A stretch of DNA of 32,572 bases from CAZLMW01 sp964560875 (GTDB lineage Bacteria; Myxococcota_A; UBA9042): positions 1 to 32,572 of the forward strand of contig CAZLMW010000095.1 of NCBI GenBank assembly GCA_964560875.1. Reading direction: 5' to 3'. Numbering within the stretch: the stretch's first letter is position 1; each line of letters begins with the position of its first letter. Both the position numbers and the translations under genes were made by a program. Shown piece by piece: positions 14,508 through 22,939 of this stretch. A model generated the notes under the pieces. The model was not told the origin of the DNA, did no database searches, and saw only the letters and a list, made by a program, of their open reading frames with translations.

Positions 14508-16222
14508 AGCGACTTGGACCACTTGGCGAGGAACGCGCGCCGCCCCTTCACGTACTGCTTCAACTCGCCGATTCGGGTCGTCAATTCCCCGTTGCTTGCG
14601 CGCTTGTTGCGGTCGGCCAGCAGGTCTTGTCTCACCCTGCACACCACATCGTCGATCCGCCTTTGCACGAACTCCTCGGTAAACCCCTGCAGCAGCTTCG
14701 TCAACGCGGCGGCGACGCCTTTTCGCCACGGCGGATGTTGCACGACGCGATCGATGAGCCGGTTGAAGAAGAGATTGCCGATGTAGCGCCCGGCCAGCGG
14801 ATCCCCGTCGGTATGGATGGTTTCGCCCAGCAGCTGCTCTTCGGGCGTCCACGTGTGGCCGAAGCTCAGGTCGAGGTCCCAGGCCAGCATCTCCCACCGG
14901 CAATCGGGCCCTTTGTCGTCGCGATACAGGTAGTAGTTCTTCTTGACGTGATCGTGGTTTTGGATCGCGGCCATCACCGCGATGTAGGCCTGCAGGTGCT
15001 CGAGCTTGACGGCGTCGGGCAGCGTCTGGATGAACGCCATCTCGGGCAGCTGCAAGGTCTGTTCGATGAGCTCGATAAGCGAGGTGTAGCCGCCATCGCC
15101 GCCGTGGCGTTGGTAGATCATCGTGTACGCCTCGGGCAGCGAGACGGGGGTCAGGTTGCCGCCCGGCACCGCGAGTTCGAAGGGTGGATCGGCCTCGAAG
15201 AGATGGCCGTCGGGGTCGTAGCCGCGTTTTTGCAGGTAGCGGCCGTCGATGCGTTCGGTGCGGGCCATCAACCCGATGAACGTGCCGTCGGTCCGCCGCA
15301 GGTGCACAAATGAAACGTCGGACGCCGGCAGGGTCGTCAGCTCACGCAGCACTGCGAACCCCAGGTAGAGCCGCAACATCGTCTTGTCGCGCCATTCCGC
15401 ACGCAGCACCACCTGTCGCGTGCCGTCCGCGAGCGCCGCGCCGCTCAAATTCACCCGCAGGCTCTTCTTGGGATACAGCCTGCTGGAGCCACCATGGAGG
15501 CGGATAGACGCCGAGAATTTGTCGCCCTCCGCCTCGAGGATGATCTTCTTGAAGATGCGCTTTTTCGGGTTGGCGATGAGCTCCTGCCAGTCCTTGTCGT
15601 CGATCGCGATGCGCCAGATCGGCAGCTTGCTGCTGTAGCCGAAGAGCGTGACCGAACCGGTCCGGGGATCGTCGACGAGGCTCGCCTTGATGCTGCCCTT
15701 TCCGGCCGCGAGCTGCTTGACGCCCACCACCGCGCGCCCCTGCAGGATGCCGATTTGCACGACCGAGCCGAGCCCGCCAACCGGTGTACCGGCGGTGAGC
15801 TGCGTGTCCGTTGTTGTCTGCAGGCGCATCTTGCCGGTGAACGTCTCGTCGACGCCCCCGTTTTTCGCGAGCACCTCGATCGCGACCTTCTCCAGCTCGC
15901 CGATCGGCTGCATGTAACCGGACGGCCGCAGGCGAATCCCGCCCGTTTCGATCGCTGTGACGCCAGCCGGCAGCGCCAGTCCGGCCGCTTTTTCGGCGCA
16001 GGGTGGCGGATCGTTGATCTTGGTTGGCCAGGCCAGCGGCGCAGGTCCTTCGCAGGCCGCCACCGCTACGTCAGCCGAGCTGTCCGAAGCGTCCGCGGCC
16101 GCGCTTGTGTCCGGCGACGAGGCGACCGTGTCCGACGTACAGGCGCCCAGCATCAGCGCGACGAGCGCCGCGGTCATCGCGCCGCGCAAACAAGCCACTA
16201 TCGCTGTGATGGTCCTCGCCAT
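14504..16222 (-). CDS. CotH-family kinase-like lipoprotein
   Basis: The 572-residue protein has a lipoprotein signal with lipidated C28 (LVALMLGAC), then an Ala/Ser/Asp-rich linker, a beta domain (about 90-190) and a CotH domain (about 195-560). Diagnostic parts are RLHGGSSRLYPKKSLRVNL (241-259, nucleotide-binding region), NHDHVKKNYYLY (422-433) and WDLDLSFG (448-455), which supplies the metal-binding Asp residues. CotH proteins are atypical kinases that phosphorylate secreted or coat proteins; here it would face the periplasm or cell surface. The frame is open to 16519, overlapping the divergent gene, so the ATG at 16222, which starts the lipoprotein signal, is chosen. It has no Shine-Dalgarno; instead a small inverted repeat sits immediately 5'. 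It is the first gene of the minus-strand run. Confidence 0.85.
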   Translation of the reverse strand: MARTITAIVACLRGAMTAALVALMLGACTSDTVASSPDTSAAADASDSSADVAVAACEGPAPLAWPTKINDPPPCAEKAAGLALPAGVTAIETGGIRLRPSGYMQPIGELEKVAIEVLAKNGGVDETFTGKMRLQTTTDTQLTAGTPVGGLGSVVQIGILQGRAVVGVKQLAAGKGSIKASLVDDPRTGSVTLFGYSSKLPIWRIAIDDKDWQELIANPKKRIFKKIILEAEGDKFSASIRLHGGSSRLYPKKSLRVNLSGAALADGTRQVVLRAEWRDKTMLRLYLGFAVLRELTTLPASDVSFVHLRRTDGTFIGLMARTERIDGRYLQKRGYDPDGHLFEADPPFELAVPGGNLTPVSLPEAYTMIYQRHGGDGGYTSLIELIEQTLQLPEMAFIQTLPDAVKLEHLQAYIAVMAAIQNHDHVKKNYYLYRDDKGPDCRWEMLAWDLDLSFGHTWTPEEQLLGETIHTDGDPLAGRYIGNLFFNRLIDRVVQHPPWRKGVAAALTKLLQGFTEEFVQRRIDDVVCRVRQDLLADRNKRASNGELTTRIGELKQYVKGRRAFLAKWSKSL

Positions 16223-16238
16223 GACGCAAGCGTGCGTC
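16223..16238. promoter_or_regulatory. Inverted repeat abutting the CotH start codon
   Basis: GACGCA (16223-16228) and TGCGTC (16233-16238) form a perfect 6-bp stem with a 4-base loop directly before the chosen ATG on the minus strand, in the 73-bp divergent spacer. It occupies the place of a ribosome site and could be an operator or a leader hairpin. Confidence 0.45.
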
Positions 16239-16260
16239 TTGCTGGTCGTCCGCGCAAAGA

Positions 16261-16289
16261 TTGCCAGCCTCCGCCATCGAGCATAAAAC
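16261..16289 (+). promoter_or_regulatory. Possible sigma-70-like promoter for the OB-domain lipoprotein gene
   Basis: TTGCCA (16261-16266) and TAAAAC (16284-16289) are separated by 17 bp, and the expected transcript start falls near the ATG at 16296. The match to consensus is partial, and no Shine-Dalgarno precedes the gene, so a short or leaderless transcript is conceivable. Confidence 0.3.
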
Positions 16290-16295
16290 GATCCC

Positions 16296-17270
16296 ATGCC
16301 CGTGTCGCCAATCCGTCGCTTCGACGCCGCAAGCCTGCTGCTCACCGCTGTCTGCATCGCCGTCGCCACGGTGGGCTGCAAGGAAAAGGAGCTGCACCCG
16401 CACACGGTCCACAAGCAACAAACCGACGCCGCCATCAACCCGCCGCCGCCGGCCGACGACGTCAAGCCGACCCTTTCCAACGCGCTCAATGACGAGTACC
16501 GCGGCAAGCTCGAGCTCACCGTTGTGACCAGCGTGCTGACCCACGGCTATGCGTGGTTGAAGGTCAAAGACGAAGCGTCGACCGGATGGATCGCCGCGCC
16601 GATGCTCCGCGTTCCCGATGGCGCCAAGATCACCGTCACCGAATACGTCCCCGGCCACGACCTCGACCGCGCCGTAGTGCCCGAATCGGTCGTTACCGCG
16701 CTCTTTGCCGCCCAGGTCACCGGCGAGCTCGTGGCGCACATCGATGTCGCGGAACAGTCGGTGGTGCACCCGATGATGCCGGCCGGCGGGGTCACCGAAA
16801 CCGATCTCGAGTTGACGCTGCCGGAGATCGAAAAGGCGGACCACGACATCGCAGAGCTGCATATCCGCGCCGCCGAGCTCGACAACCGCATCATCGCCGT
16901 CCGCGCGCAGGCTGTTCGCGTCGTTCCCTCAGTGGGCGGCTACACGTTTGTTTTCCTCCGCGATGGTTCGGGTGAAGGCGCCTCGCGATTTTTACCGACG
17001 ATCATCCAAACGCCGGTTGAACCGGGCGATGTCCGCATCTTCGTGGGTCGGCTCGGCCGCGATCGGTCGTTCCTCAAGGGCGGCACCCATCCGCTGCTGC
17101 TCGAGTACGCGGCGGTCGCCGAAACCGACACCGAAGCCGAGGAGCTCAAGGGCATCGTCGCCGCCCACCTCGCCGAAAACGCCACGCCGATCCAGGCCGC
17201 CCCGCCGCCACCACCGCCACCGGCGCCAACCCCGACCGACGCGCCCGACCAGGCTTCGGACACGCCATGA
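16296..17270 (+). CDS. Lipoprotein with tandem OB-like domains
   Basis: The 324-residue protein has a lipoprotein signal ending at C28 (IAVATVGC). Two or three small beta domains follow. The first, GKLELTVVTSVLTHGYAWLKVK then STGWIAAPMLRVPDGAKITV (about 69-120), resembles envelope OB-like modules that usually read GYTYVKV...WVAAP. The second (about 200-240: AELDNRIIAVRAQAVRVV, then YTFVFLRDGSG) resembles an OB fold with an HLQDGSG-like end. A beta segment PGDVRIFVGRLGRDRSFLKG follows, then a Pro-rich tail (about 304-317). Related proteins are periplasmic or membrane anchored and of unclear function, sometimes linked to ligand or metal binding. The stop overlaps the gshB start as ATGA, so the two are probably co-translated although their compartments differ. 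Confidence 0.7.
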   Translation: MPVSPIRRFDAASLLLTAVCIAVATVGCKEKELHPHTVHKQQTDAAINPPPPADDVKPTLSNALNDEYRGKLELTVVTSVLTHGYAWLKVKDEASTGWIAAPMLRVPDGAKITVTEYVPGHDLDRAVVPESVVTALFAAQVTGELVAHIDVAEQSVVHPMMPAGGVTETDLELTLPEIEKADHDIAELHIRAAELDNRIIAVRAQAVRVVPSVGGYTFVFLRDGSGEGASRFLPTIIQTPVEPGDVRIFVGRLGRDRSFLKGGTHPLLLEYAAVAETDTEAEELKGIVAAHLAENATPIQAAPPPPPPPAPTPTDAPDQASDTP

Positions 17271-18202
17271 CCAGCCACCTCTTCGTCGCCGATCCCATCG
17301 ACCGGATGCGGATCGACCAGGACTCGTCTTTTGGATTGATGCTGCACGCCCAGCAGCGCGGTGACGCCGTGTTCAGCTGCGACACCGACGGCCTGATCGC
17401 CCGCGACGGCGACGGCTTTGCGCGCTGCCGGCCCACGATCGTCCGCGAGGTTGTCGGCGACCACTTCACGCTCGGCGACATCCAAGAGCGCCCCCTTGCC
17501 GACTTCGCCACCGTCTGGATGCGCAAAGACCCGCCGTTCGACCTCAACTACGTCGCCGCCACCTGGATCCTCGATCTCGCGCCGACCAGCACCCGCGTCG
17601 TCAACAACCCCCAAGGCCTGCGCGACTGGAACGAGAAGCTCGCCGTGCTGCGTTTTCCCGACGTCAGCCCGCGCTGCATCGCCACCCGCGACATGCGCCA
17701 GGTGCTCGACTTTCACGCCGAGGTCGGCTCGTGCGTTATCAAGCCGCTGGCGTTCTCGGGCGGCAACGGCATCGTCGCGCTCCATCCCGGCGACCTCAAC
17801 GCGCGCTCACTGGTCGAGATCAGCACCCACAACGGCCGCGACATCATCCTCGTGCAGCAATACCTGCCCGCCGCTCGCGAAGGCGACAAGCGCGTCATCC
17901 TCGTCAACGGCGTCGCGCGCGGTGGCCTGCTGCGGGTGCCTCCCGGTGACGATCTGCGCGGCAATATCCACGTCGGCGCGGCCGTTCACTACGTCCCCCT
18001 CACCGAAGCGGAGCAAGCGGTCTGCGATAGGCTCGAAAAACCGCTGCGAGACGCCGGACACATCTTCGTCGGCATCGATCTCATCGGCGAGAAGCTGACC
18101 GAAGTGAACGTGACGTCGCCCACCGGCATCCGCGAGATCCTCGCCCAGGGCGGACCGGACCTCGCCAAAGAGCTCTTTGACGCGGCCCTCGCCACAAAAT
18201 GA
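17267..18202 (+). CDS. gshB: Glutathione synthetase
   Basis: The 311-residue ATP-grasp enzyme joins gamma-glutamylcysteine and glycine using ATP to give glutathione in the cytoplasm. Family hallmarks in order are GLMLHAQQRGDAVF, VWMRKDPPFDLNYV, VVNNPQGLRDWNEKLAVLRF, VIKPLAFSGGNGIV (ATP loop), VQQYLPAAREGDKRVILVNG, LRGNIHVGA and FVGIDLIGEKLTEVNVTSPTGI, which carries the Mg-binding Asn. Length is normal for bacterial GshB. It starts with ATGA overlapping the previous stop and ends 7 bp from the convergent surface-protein gene, so no separate terminator fits. The partner gshA is not in the window. A glutathione S-transferase gene lies about 11 kb away, consistent with glutathione use in this organism. 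Confidence 0.96.
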   Translation: MTSHLFVADPIDRMRIDQDSSFGLMLHAQQRGDAVFSCDTDGLIARDGDGFARCRPTIVREVVGDHFTLGDIQERPLADFATVWMRKDPPFDLNYVAATWILDLAPTSTRVVNNPQGLRDWNEKLAVLRFPDVSPRCIATRDMRQVLDFHAEVGSCVIKPLAFSGGNGIVALHPGDLNARSLVEISTHNGRDIILVQQYLPAAREGDKRVILVNGVARGGLLRVPPGDDLRGNIHVGAAVHYVPLTEAEQAVCDRLEKPLRDAGHIFVGIDLIGEKLTEVNVTSPTGIREILAQGGPDLAKELFDAALATK

Positions 18203-18209
18203 CGCGAAC

Positions 18210-20549
18210 CTACCGAACGCAGCAGGCGTAGCCGTAGTTGCTGTTCGGGTTGAGGTTGTTGCTGGCGTTGCCGATGCCGTTGCTGCCGCTGCACTGGCCG
18301 TCGCAGTCGTTGAAGCCCGCCGACCAGTTGCCCGACTTGGTGATGATGCCGGCTTTGCGCAGCACCGAGCTCTGCGAAACGGTGCACACGTGACCGCCGA
18401 GCGAGCCGCAGTCGCGAGCCGCGTTGATCCAGTTGGAGCCGCTGTTGTTGACCTTGAGCCAGCAGACGCCCTTGGTGTCCTTGGTGCCGGCCGGGCACGC
18501 GGTGGTCTTGCGGGTCGAAGCGCAGCACGCAAAACCGTACGGGTAGTAGAAGTGCACATCGTTGGCCATGTTCGACTTGTGGCCGCTGGTGCCGTACTCG
18601 GACGCGCCGTCGGTGTCCTGGCCGTCGTTGGGCCACAGCGGCGCGACGGTGATCTTGCCGGCTGAGCGGATGTAGACGTACTCGGACTTGTTGCAGACGT
18701 CGGCGTTGAGCCGCGAGCAGAACGCGGCCGCGTATTGGAACGACGTGTCGGCGACGTTGTGGATGTGCACCACGCGGATGCCCTTGTCGGACGCCTTCAT
18801 CTTGACGATCTGGTCGGTCGAACGCGGCGGGGTGCTGTGGTAGCAGCAAGGCGCGCCGTAGCGGCTGCCCGTGCCGTGGTCATCTCCGACGTTGCCGGTC
18901 GCCTCGTTGTGCACGCCGCTGTCATTGTCCGCGTACGAGTTGGTCCAGTTTCCGTAGTTGGTGTAGTCGCCGATGTAGCCGTGACGCCGCAGCACCAGCG
19001 CGTGGGCGTCCGAGCACAGGTCAGCGCGCTTGGCCCGACAGTATTCGACCGCCTGGCTCCAGGTGCGGTAGGTCGCGATGCCGGGCGTGCAGACGCCGCC
19101 GATGACCAGCGACTTCTGGCCGTTGGGCTGGGTCGGGCACCACTTGTTCTCGAACGTGACCTTGTCTTTGAAGACGACCGGCTGCTCGAAGTTGACGACG
19201 CCATCGACCTTGCCGCCCTTTCCAAACGACATCGTGCCGTCGACGATGAGATCGCCCTTGACCTGGATCTTCTTGCTGCTGAGCGTCTGGATGTTGATGC
19301 ACCATTTGACGATCGCGCCGTCGATCTTGTTGTCCTTGAAGGAGCCGTCCGACACCAGCAGGCGCCATTTGCCTTTCGGGTTCTTGTTGACCCAGGTGTT
19401 CAGGTCGCCGCTCACCGGCTTGGTCGTGCTCGGGTAGAGGGTGTTGATGACCGTGCCCGACTTGCCCTTGTTGAAGAGCACGTACTCTTTGTTGTTGGGG
19501 TCGTACAGCTTGACGATGACCGACTTGAGATCGCTGTTGGTCAGATGCAGCGAGACGTTGATCTTCTGCGCGAGCCCGTAGTCGCCGAACGTGAGCGTAT
19601 CCGCCACACCGACCGGGTTGTTGTCGGGGATGCCGACGTTGGCCGTGCCGCAGTCGGTGTTTTGGAACTGGTTGTTGATGAGCCCGTTGGAGATCTCGTC
19701 GATGCCGTCGCCGGGCAGCGCCTTGGGGTCCATCGCCTTGACGCAGATGAGGCTGCCGTCGGCCTTGATGCCCTTGACGACTTCACCCGCCTTGGCGCAG
19801 GCGCCCGATGGCGTCTTGATGCCGGTGAGCTTGCTGCCGTCACCGATGAACTGCTTGGCGGCGATCGTGCCCTTGGCGATGACGTCGCTGGTGCTGGTGA
19901 CCTTGGCGGCGGTCAACGTGTGGGATCCGAGGTTGACGTCGCCGTCGAACTTCATCTCTTTGACCGACACGCAGCCGGTGCACGCGAGGTTGGCCGCCGG
20001 GCCGCCCTTGGTGATCGAGCCGGCGTAGGCGAACCCGACCTTGGCCGCGGCGATCGCGCCGTTGGCGACGTTCTTGGCGCCGATGCAGCCCGAACAAGCC
20101 AGCGAGTTGGCGGCCTGCGCGATCGACGCGTAGGGGACGCTGCGCAACGGGCGACGGGGCAACTCGGAATCGGCGTCGATCTTCATGCCGAGCCACGCCG
20201 TCTTGAGGTTGCCAAGCGCCGCGGCGGTGATCGCCTTGGTCGCGCCGAGCGGGTAGCTGAACCGACCGCCCTTGATCGCGACGTTGACCGGTCCTTCTTT
20301 CCACGCGGGCGAGCCGCCGGACGCCGCCGCATACAGCGCGAACGTGATCTTGTAGGTGCCGTCAGCCACCGGCCCGCCGCCCGTGCCCGAGAGCACGCCG
20401 TCGATCACGACCGATGTCGGCACAGCTGCGTCGGCGGATTGAGCAGGCATCGTGAACAGCGCGACGGCGACCAGACAGGCCACGGTCATCGCCGATGACG
20501 TCGCGATTCGACGGGTCTTTTGAGCGGAAGGGGCTGCGAGAACGCGCAT
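18210..20549 (-). CDS. Exported stalk/P-domain/Cys-module surface protein, paralogue A
   Basis: The 779-residue protein has a signal peptide ending near SADA, an N-terminal beta domain (VPTSVVIDGVLSG, then VADGTYKITFALY), a CSGC/CTGC segment and FIGDGSKLTG, a motif common in trimeric phage or bacterial stalk proteins. A P-domain (proprotein-convertase type, beginning GIPDNNPVG and ending near FKDNKIDGAIVKW) follows. Three Cys-rich modules at the C terminus each end in YGxxCC or FACC and contain a W-A-C, LC and DN pattern. The ATG at 20549 has GGAG with a 5-nt spacer; upstream in-frame ATGs (20570 and 20705) lack it and would extend into the divergent promoter region. It is divergent from a paralogue of the same design. 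Likely role: surface adhesion or appendage, inferred. No protease catalytic domain accompanies the P-domain. Confidence 0.75.
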   Translation of the reverse strand: MRVLAAPSAQKTRRIATSSAMTVACLVAVALFTMPAQSADAAVPTSVVIDGVLSGTGGGPVADGTYKITFALYAAASGGSPAWKEGPVNVAIKGGRFSYPLGATKAITAAALGNLKTAWLGMKIDADSELPRRPLRSVPYASIAQAANSLACSGCIGAKNVANGAIAAAKVGFAYAGSITKGGPAANLACTGCVSVKEMKFDGDVNLGSHTLTAAKVTSTSDVIAKGTIAAKQFIGDGSKLTGIKTPSGACAKAGEVVKGIKADGSLICVKAMDPKALPGDGIDEISNGLINNQFQNTDCGTANVGIPDNNPVGVADTLTFGDYGLAQKINVSLHLTNSDLKSVIVKLYDPNNKEYVLFNKGKSGTVINTLYPSTTKPVSGDLNTWVNKNPKGKWRLLVSDGSFKDNKIDGAIVKWCINIQTLSSKKIQVKGDLIVDGTMSFGKGGKVDGVVNFEQPVVFKDKVTFENKWCPTQPNGQKSLVIGGVCTPGIATYRTWSQAVEYCRAKRADLCSDAHALVLRRHGYIGDYTNYGNWTNSYADNDSGVHNEATGNVGDDHGTGSRYGAPCCYHSTPPRSTDQIVKMKASDKGIRVVHIHNVADTSFQYAAAFCSRLNADVCNKSEYVYIRSAGKITVAPLWPNDGQDTDGASEYGTSGHKSNMANDVHFYYPYGFACCASTRKTTACPAGTKDTKGVCWLKVNNSGSNWINAARDCGSLGGHVCTVSQSSVLRKAGIITKSGNWSAGFNDCDGQCSGSNGIGNASNNLNPNSNYGYACCVR

Positions 20550-20713
20550 GAGAACTCCAAAGAAAGCCATTTGAGCAGACCGAGCAGGGCAAGAGGATGG
20601 TCGTTCCCGGCTCACAACGCCAGTACGCACAACGGGACCAGCTTGAAACAGACCCCGCCGATCCGCGACCATGTGCAACGTCAGCTGACATCTGCCTACC
20701 TCCAAGGACCACC
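20550..20713. promoter_or_regulatory. Divergent promoter region between the two paralogues
   Basis: The 164-bp spacer must hold promoters for both surface-protein genes. I see no good -35/-10 pair. A perfect 10-bp palindrome GTCAGCTGAC at 20680-20689 lies about 24 bases before the plus-strand start and could be an operator. The frames of both genes run open through part of this spacer, but the ribosome sites favour the inner starts. Confidence 0.5.
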
Positions 20714-22861
20714 ATGCGCCCGACTACTGCCACGTTCGCCCGCCTCGCGGCCACCTTGCTCGTGCTCCTTTTCGCGACCCCAGCGCTCGCCGCCGTGCCC
20801 ACGACGCTGCTGCTCGAAGGCGCGATGACCAACCCGACCGGCGGCGCGGTGGCCGACGGCAACTACACGCTGACCTTCAAGCTGTACGGCTCCAAGACCG
20901 CGGCGACCCCGTTTTGGACCGAAAAAGACGTGCAGCTCGCGATCAAGAGCGGCCGCTTCTCGCACACGCTGGGATCCAAGACCACGATCAGCAACACGGC
21001 CCTGAACACGCCGCCCCAGGTCTGGCTCGGCATCCAGGTCGGCACCAACCCCGAAGCGCCGCGCGAGCGCCTGCATGCGGTGGCCTTTGCGATGCGCGCC
21101 AAGGTCGCCACCACGGCGGAGGGCCTGTCGTGCACCGGCTGCGTCACATCGTCGGCGATCAAGTGGAACGGCGACGTCAACATGGGCGGCAACGCGCTGT
21201 CGGTCGGCAAGCTCACCTCGGCCGGTGACGTGATCGCCGGTGGCATCATCGCGGGCAAGCAGTTCGTGGGCGACGGCAGCAAGCTCACCGGCGTCAAGGC
21301 CGGCGCGACCAAGTGCGCTTCCGGGCTGGTCATGGCCGGCATCGACGGCAACGGCGACGCGATCTGCGTCAAGGCGCAGGCCAGCGTCTCCGGCGGCAAC
21401 CTCGCCCAGGTCAGCAACGGCGCGATCGACAACCAATTCGTCGACGTCTTCAAGGCCAAGACGCCCATCCCCATCCCCGACAACAACCCCAACGGCCTCA
21501 GCACGACCATCACGGTTCCCGACCTCGGCACCGTCGAAAAAATCACCGTGACGCTCGAGTTCACCAACAGCGAGGTCGGCACGATCGTCGTGCACATGTC
21601 CGATCCGGCCGGCGGCAAATACGTGCTCTTCGACAAATCGGCCAAGGGCGGCAGCTTCAAGGCCGCGTTCCCGCCCACCAAACCGGTGTCGGGCTTCCTC
21701 GAGGCCTGGTCGGGCAAGAACCCCAAGGGCAACTGGAAGCTCACGGTCGTCGACAGCACCTTCAAGGACAACAAGTTCGACGGCGAGATCAAGGACTGGT
21801 CCATCGCGCTGCTCACCACCTCGAACAGCAAGATCCAGGTCAAGGGCAAGCTCATCGCCGGTGGCGGCGTCCAGATCGGGGCAAGCAACGCCACGTGCGA
21901 CGCCGAATCCGAGGGCCTGCTGCGCAAGAACAAGGACAACAGCCTGCAGCTCTGCGAAAACGGCAGCTGGGTTTCGCTGCGACGCTCCCACTGCCCGCCG
22001 CCGGGCGTCATCGTCGACGGTGTCTGCCTCGCCGACGTCTTCGCCGGCAACCGCAACTTCCGCGACGCGTCCCTGCACTGCGCCGGCCGCCACGCCGACC
22101 TGTGCACCGACAGCCAGTCCTGGGTCCTGCGCCGCAGTCATATGCTCGACTCGACCGCCAACTGGACCAACTCCTTCGCCGACAACGACAGCGGCCAATG
22201 GTCCGAAGCCAACGGCGGCACCGGCGACAACCACAGCTGGACAAGCGGCTGGCAGGTCCCGTGCTGCTACAACATCACGCCCAAGCGCCCGACCGATAAG
22301 ATCGTAGGCGGTGTTCGCGTGGTCTACGTGCACAACTCGCAGAACGTGTATTGGCGACAAGCCGCCCGCTGGTGCGCGGGCATGGGCGCCGACCTCTGCA
22401 GCAAATCCGAGTACCAGATCCTGCGCGACAACAAGGTCGTCACCGCCAAGGTCTGGGCGAGCGATCACAGCGACAACGACGGCGGCCAGTGCAACATCGC
22501 GATCGGCGCTACCAGCGACAACCCGTCGATCAACTCACACTACGGTTTCGCTTGCTGCGCCACCCAACGCACCGACAAGAGCAGCTGCCCGGTCGCCCGC
22601 ATCGGCGGCGTCTGCGCGGTCCACATCGCCAACAGCAACAGCTTCAACTGGATGCAGGTCACCTCCGACTGCGCCAAGCGCAACGCCCAGGTCTGCTCGA
22701 TGAGCCAGGTGATGGTGCTGCGCCACAACAAGAAGGTGACAGCGAACATGTGGACCGCGTCGTACAGCGACAACGACAGCAGCCAAGCCGCGGTGGCGGT
22801 CGGCAGCGTCGGTGATAACCACTCACACACGAGCAAATACGGCTACGCCTGCTGCCTGTAG
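20714..22861 (+). CDS. Exported stalk/P-domain/Cys-module surface protein, paralogue B
   Basis: The 715-residue paralogue of the divergent gene has a signal peptide (ARLAATLLVLLFATPALA), then AVPTTLLLEGAMTNPTGG and VADGNYTLTFKLYG in the beta domain, LSCTGCV, and FVGDGSKLTGV as the stalk motif. The P-domain runs roughly 255-375 (IPDNNPNG to NKFDGEIKDWSIAL). Three Cys modules fill residues about 425-715, each with W-xx-A-xxx-C, LC or VC, a DNDS/DNDG motif and a closing CC. The acidic DND positions could bind calcium, but this is a guess. Start: ATG 20714 with AAGGA and a 5-nt spacer; an in-frame ATG at 20597 lacks one. It ends 78 bp before the kinase gene. Sequence identity with paralogue A is moderate but the architecture is the same, pointing to an old duplication and inversion. 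Confidence 0.75.
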   Translation: MRPTTATFARLAATLLVLLFATPALAAVPTTLLLEGAMTNPTGGAVADGNYTLTFKLYGSKTAATPFWTEKDVQLAIKSGRFSHTLGSKTTISNTALNTPPQVWLGIQVGTNPEAPRERLHAVAFAMRAKVATTAEGLSCTGCVTSSAIKWNGDVNMGGNALSVGKLTSAGDVIAGGIIAGKQFVGDGSKLTGVKAGATKCASGLVMAGIDGNGDAICVKAQASVSGGNLAQVSNGAIDNQFVDVFKAKTPIPIPDNNPNGLSTTITVPDLGTVEKITVTLEFTNSEVGTIVVHMSDPAGGKYVLFDKSAKGGSFKAAFPPTKPVSGFLEAWSGKNPKGNWKLTVVDSTFKDNKFDGEIKDWSIALLTTSNSKIQVKGKLIAGGGVQIGASNATCDAESEGLLRKNKDNSLQLCENGSWVSLRRSHCPPPGVIVDGVCLADVFAGNRNFRDASLHCAGRHADLCTDSQSWVLRRSHMLDSTANWTNSFADNDSGQWSEANGGTGDNHSWTSGWQVPCCYNITPKRPTDKIVGGVRVVYVHNSQNVYWRQAARWCAGMGADLCSKSEYQILRDNKVVTAKVWASDHSDNDGGQCNIAIGATSDNPSINSHYGFACCATQRTDKSSCPVARIGGVCAVHIANSNSFNWMQVTSDCAKRNAQVCSMSQVMVLRHNKKVTANMWTASYSDNDSSQAAVAVGSVGDNHSHTSKYGYACCL

Positions 22862-22890
22862 CGGCGACGGTTCGACGGCCACCATGACGC

Positions 22891-22908
22891 GTGGTAAATC
22901 GGTACCAC
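22891..22908. promoter_or_regulatory. Inverted repeat upstream of the kinase gene
   Basis: GTGGTA (22891-22896), a 6-base loop and TACCAC (22903-22908) form a perfect inverted repeat in the 78-bp spacer before the kinase ATG. It could be an operator or a weak terminator for the preceding gene; there is no T tract. Confidence 0.4.
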
Positions 22909-22939
22909 TGAATCGTCCAAGCCCATCCACCCCGCGTCC

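Noticed and set aside
14280..14903. Minus-strand frame running across the CotH end and the spacer
   Set aside because: Out of frame with CotH, no motif, crosses the repeat element; not a gene.
18735..20498. Plus-strand 587-codon frame inside paralogue A
   Set aside because: Val/Asp/Arg-rich antisense shadow; the real gene on the minus strand has a signal peptide, P-domain and ribosome site.
20696..22468. Minus-strand 590-codon frame inside paralogue B
   Set aside because: Antisense shadow of the same type as in paralogue A, with no domain.
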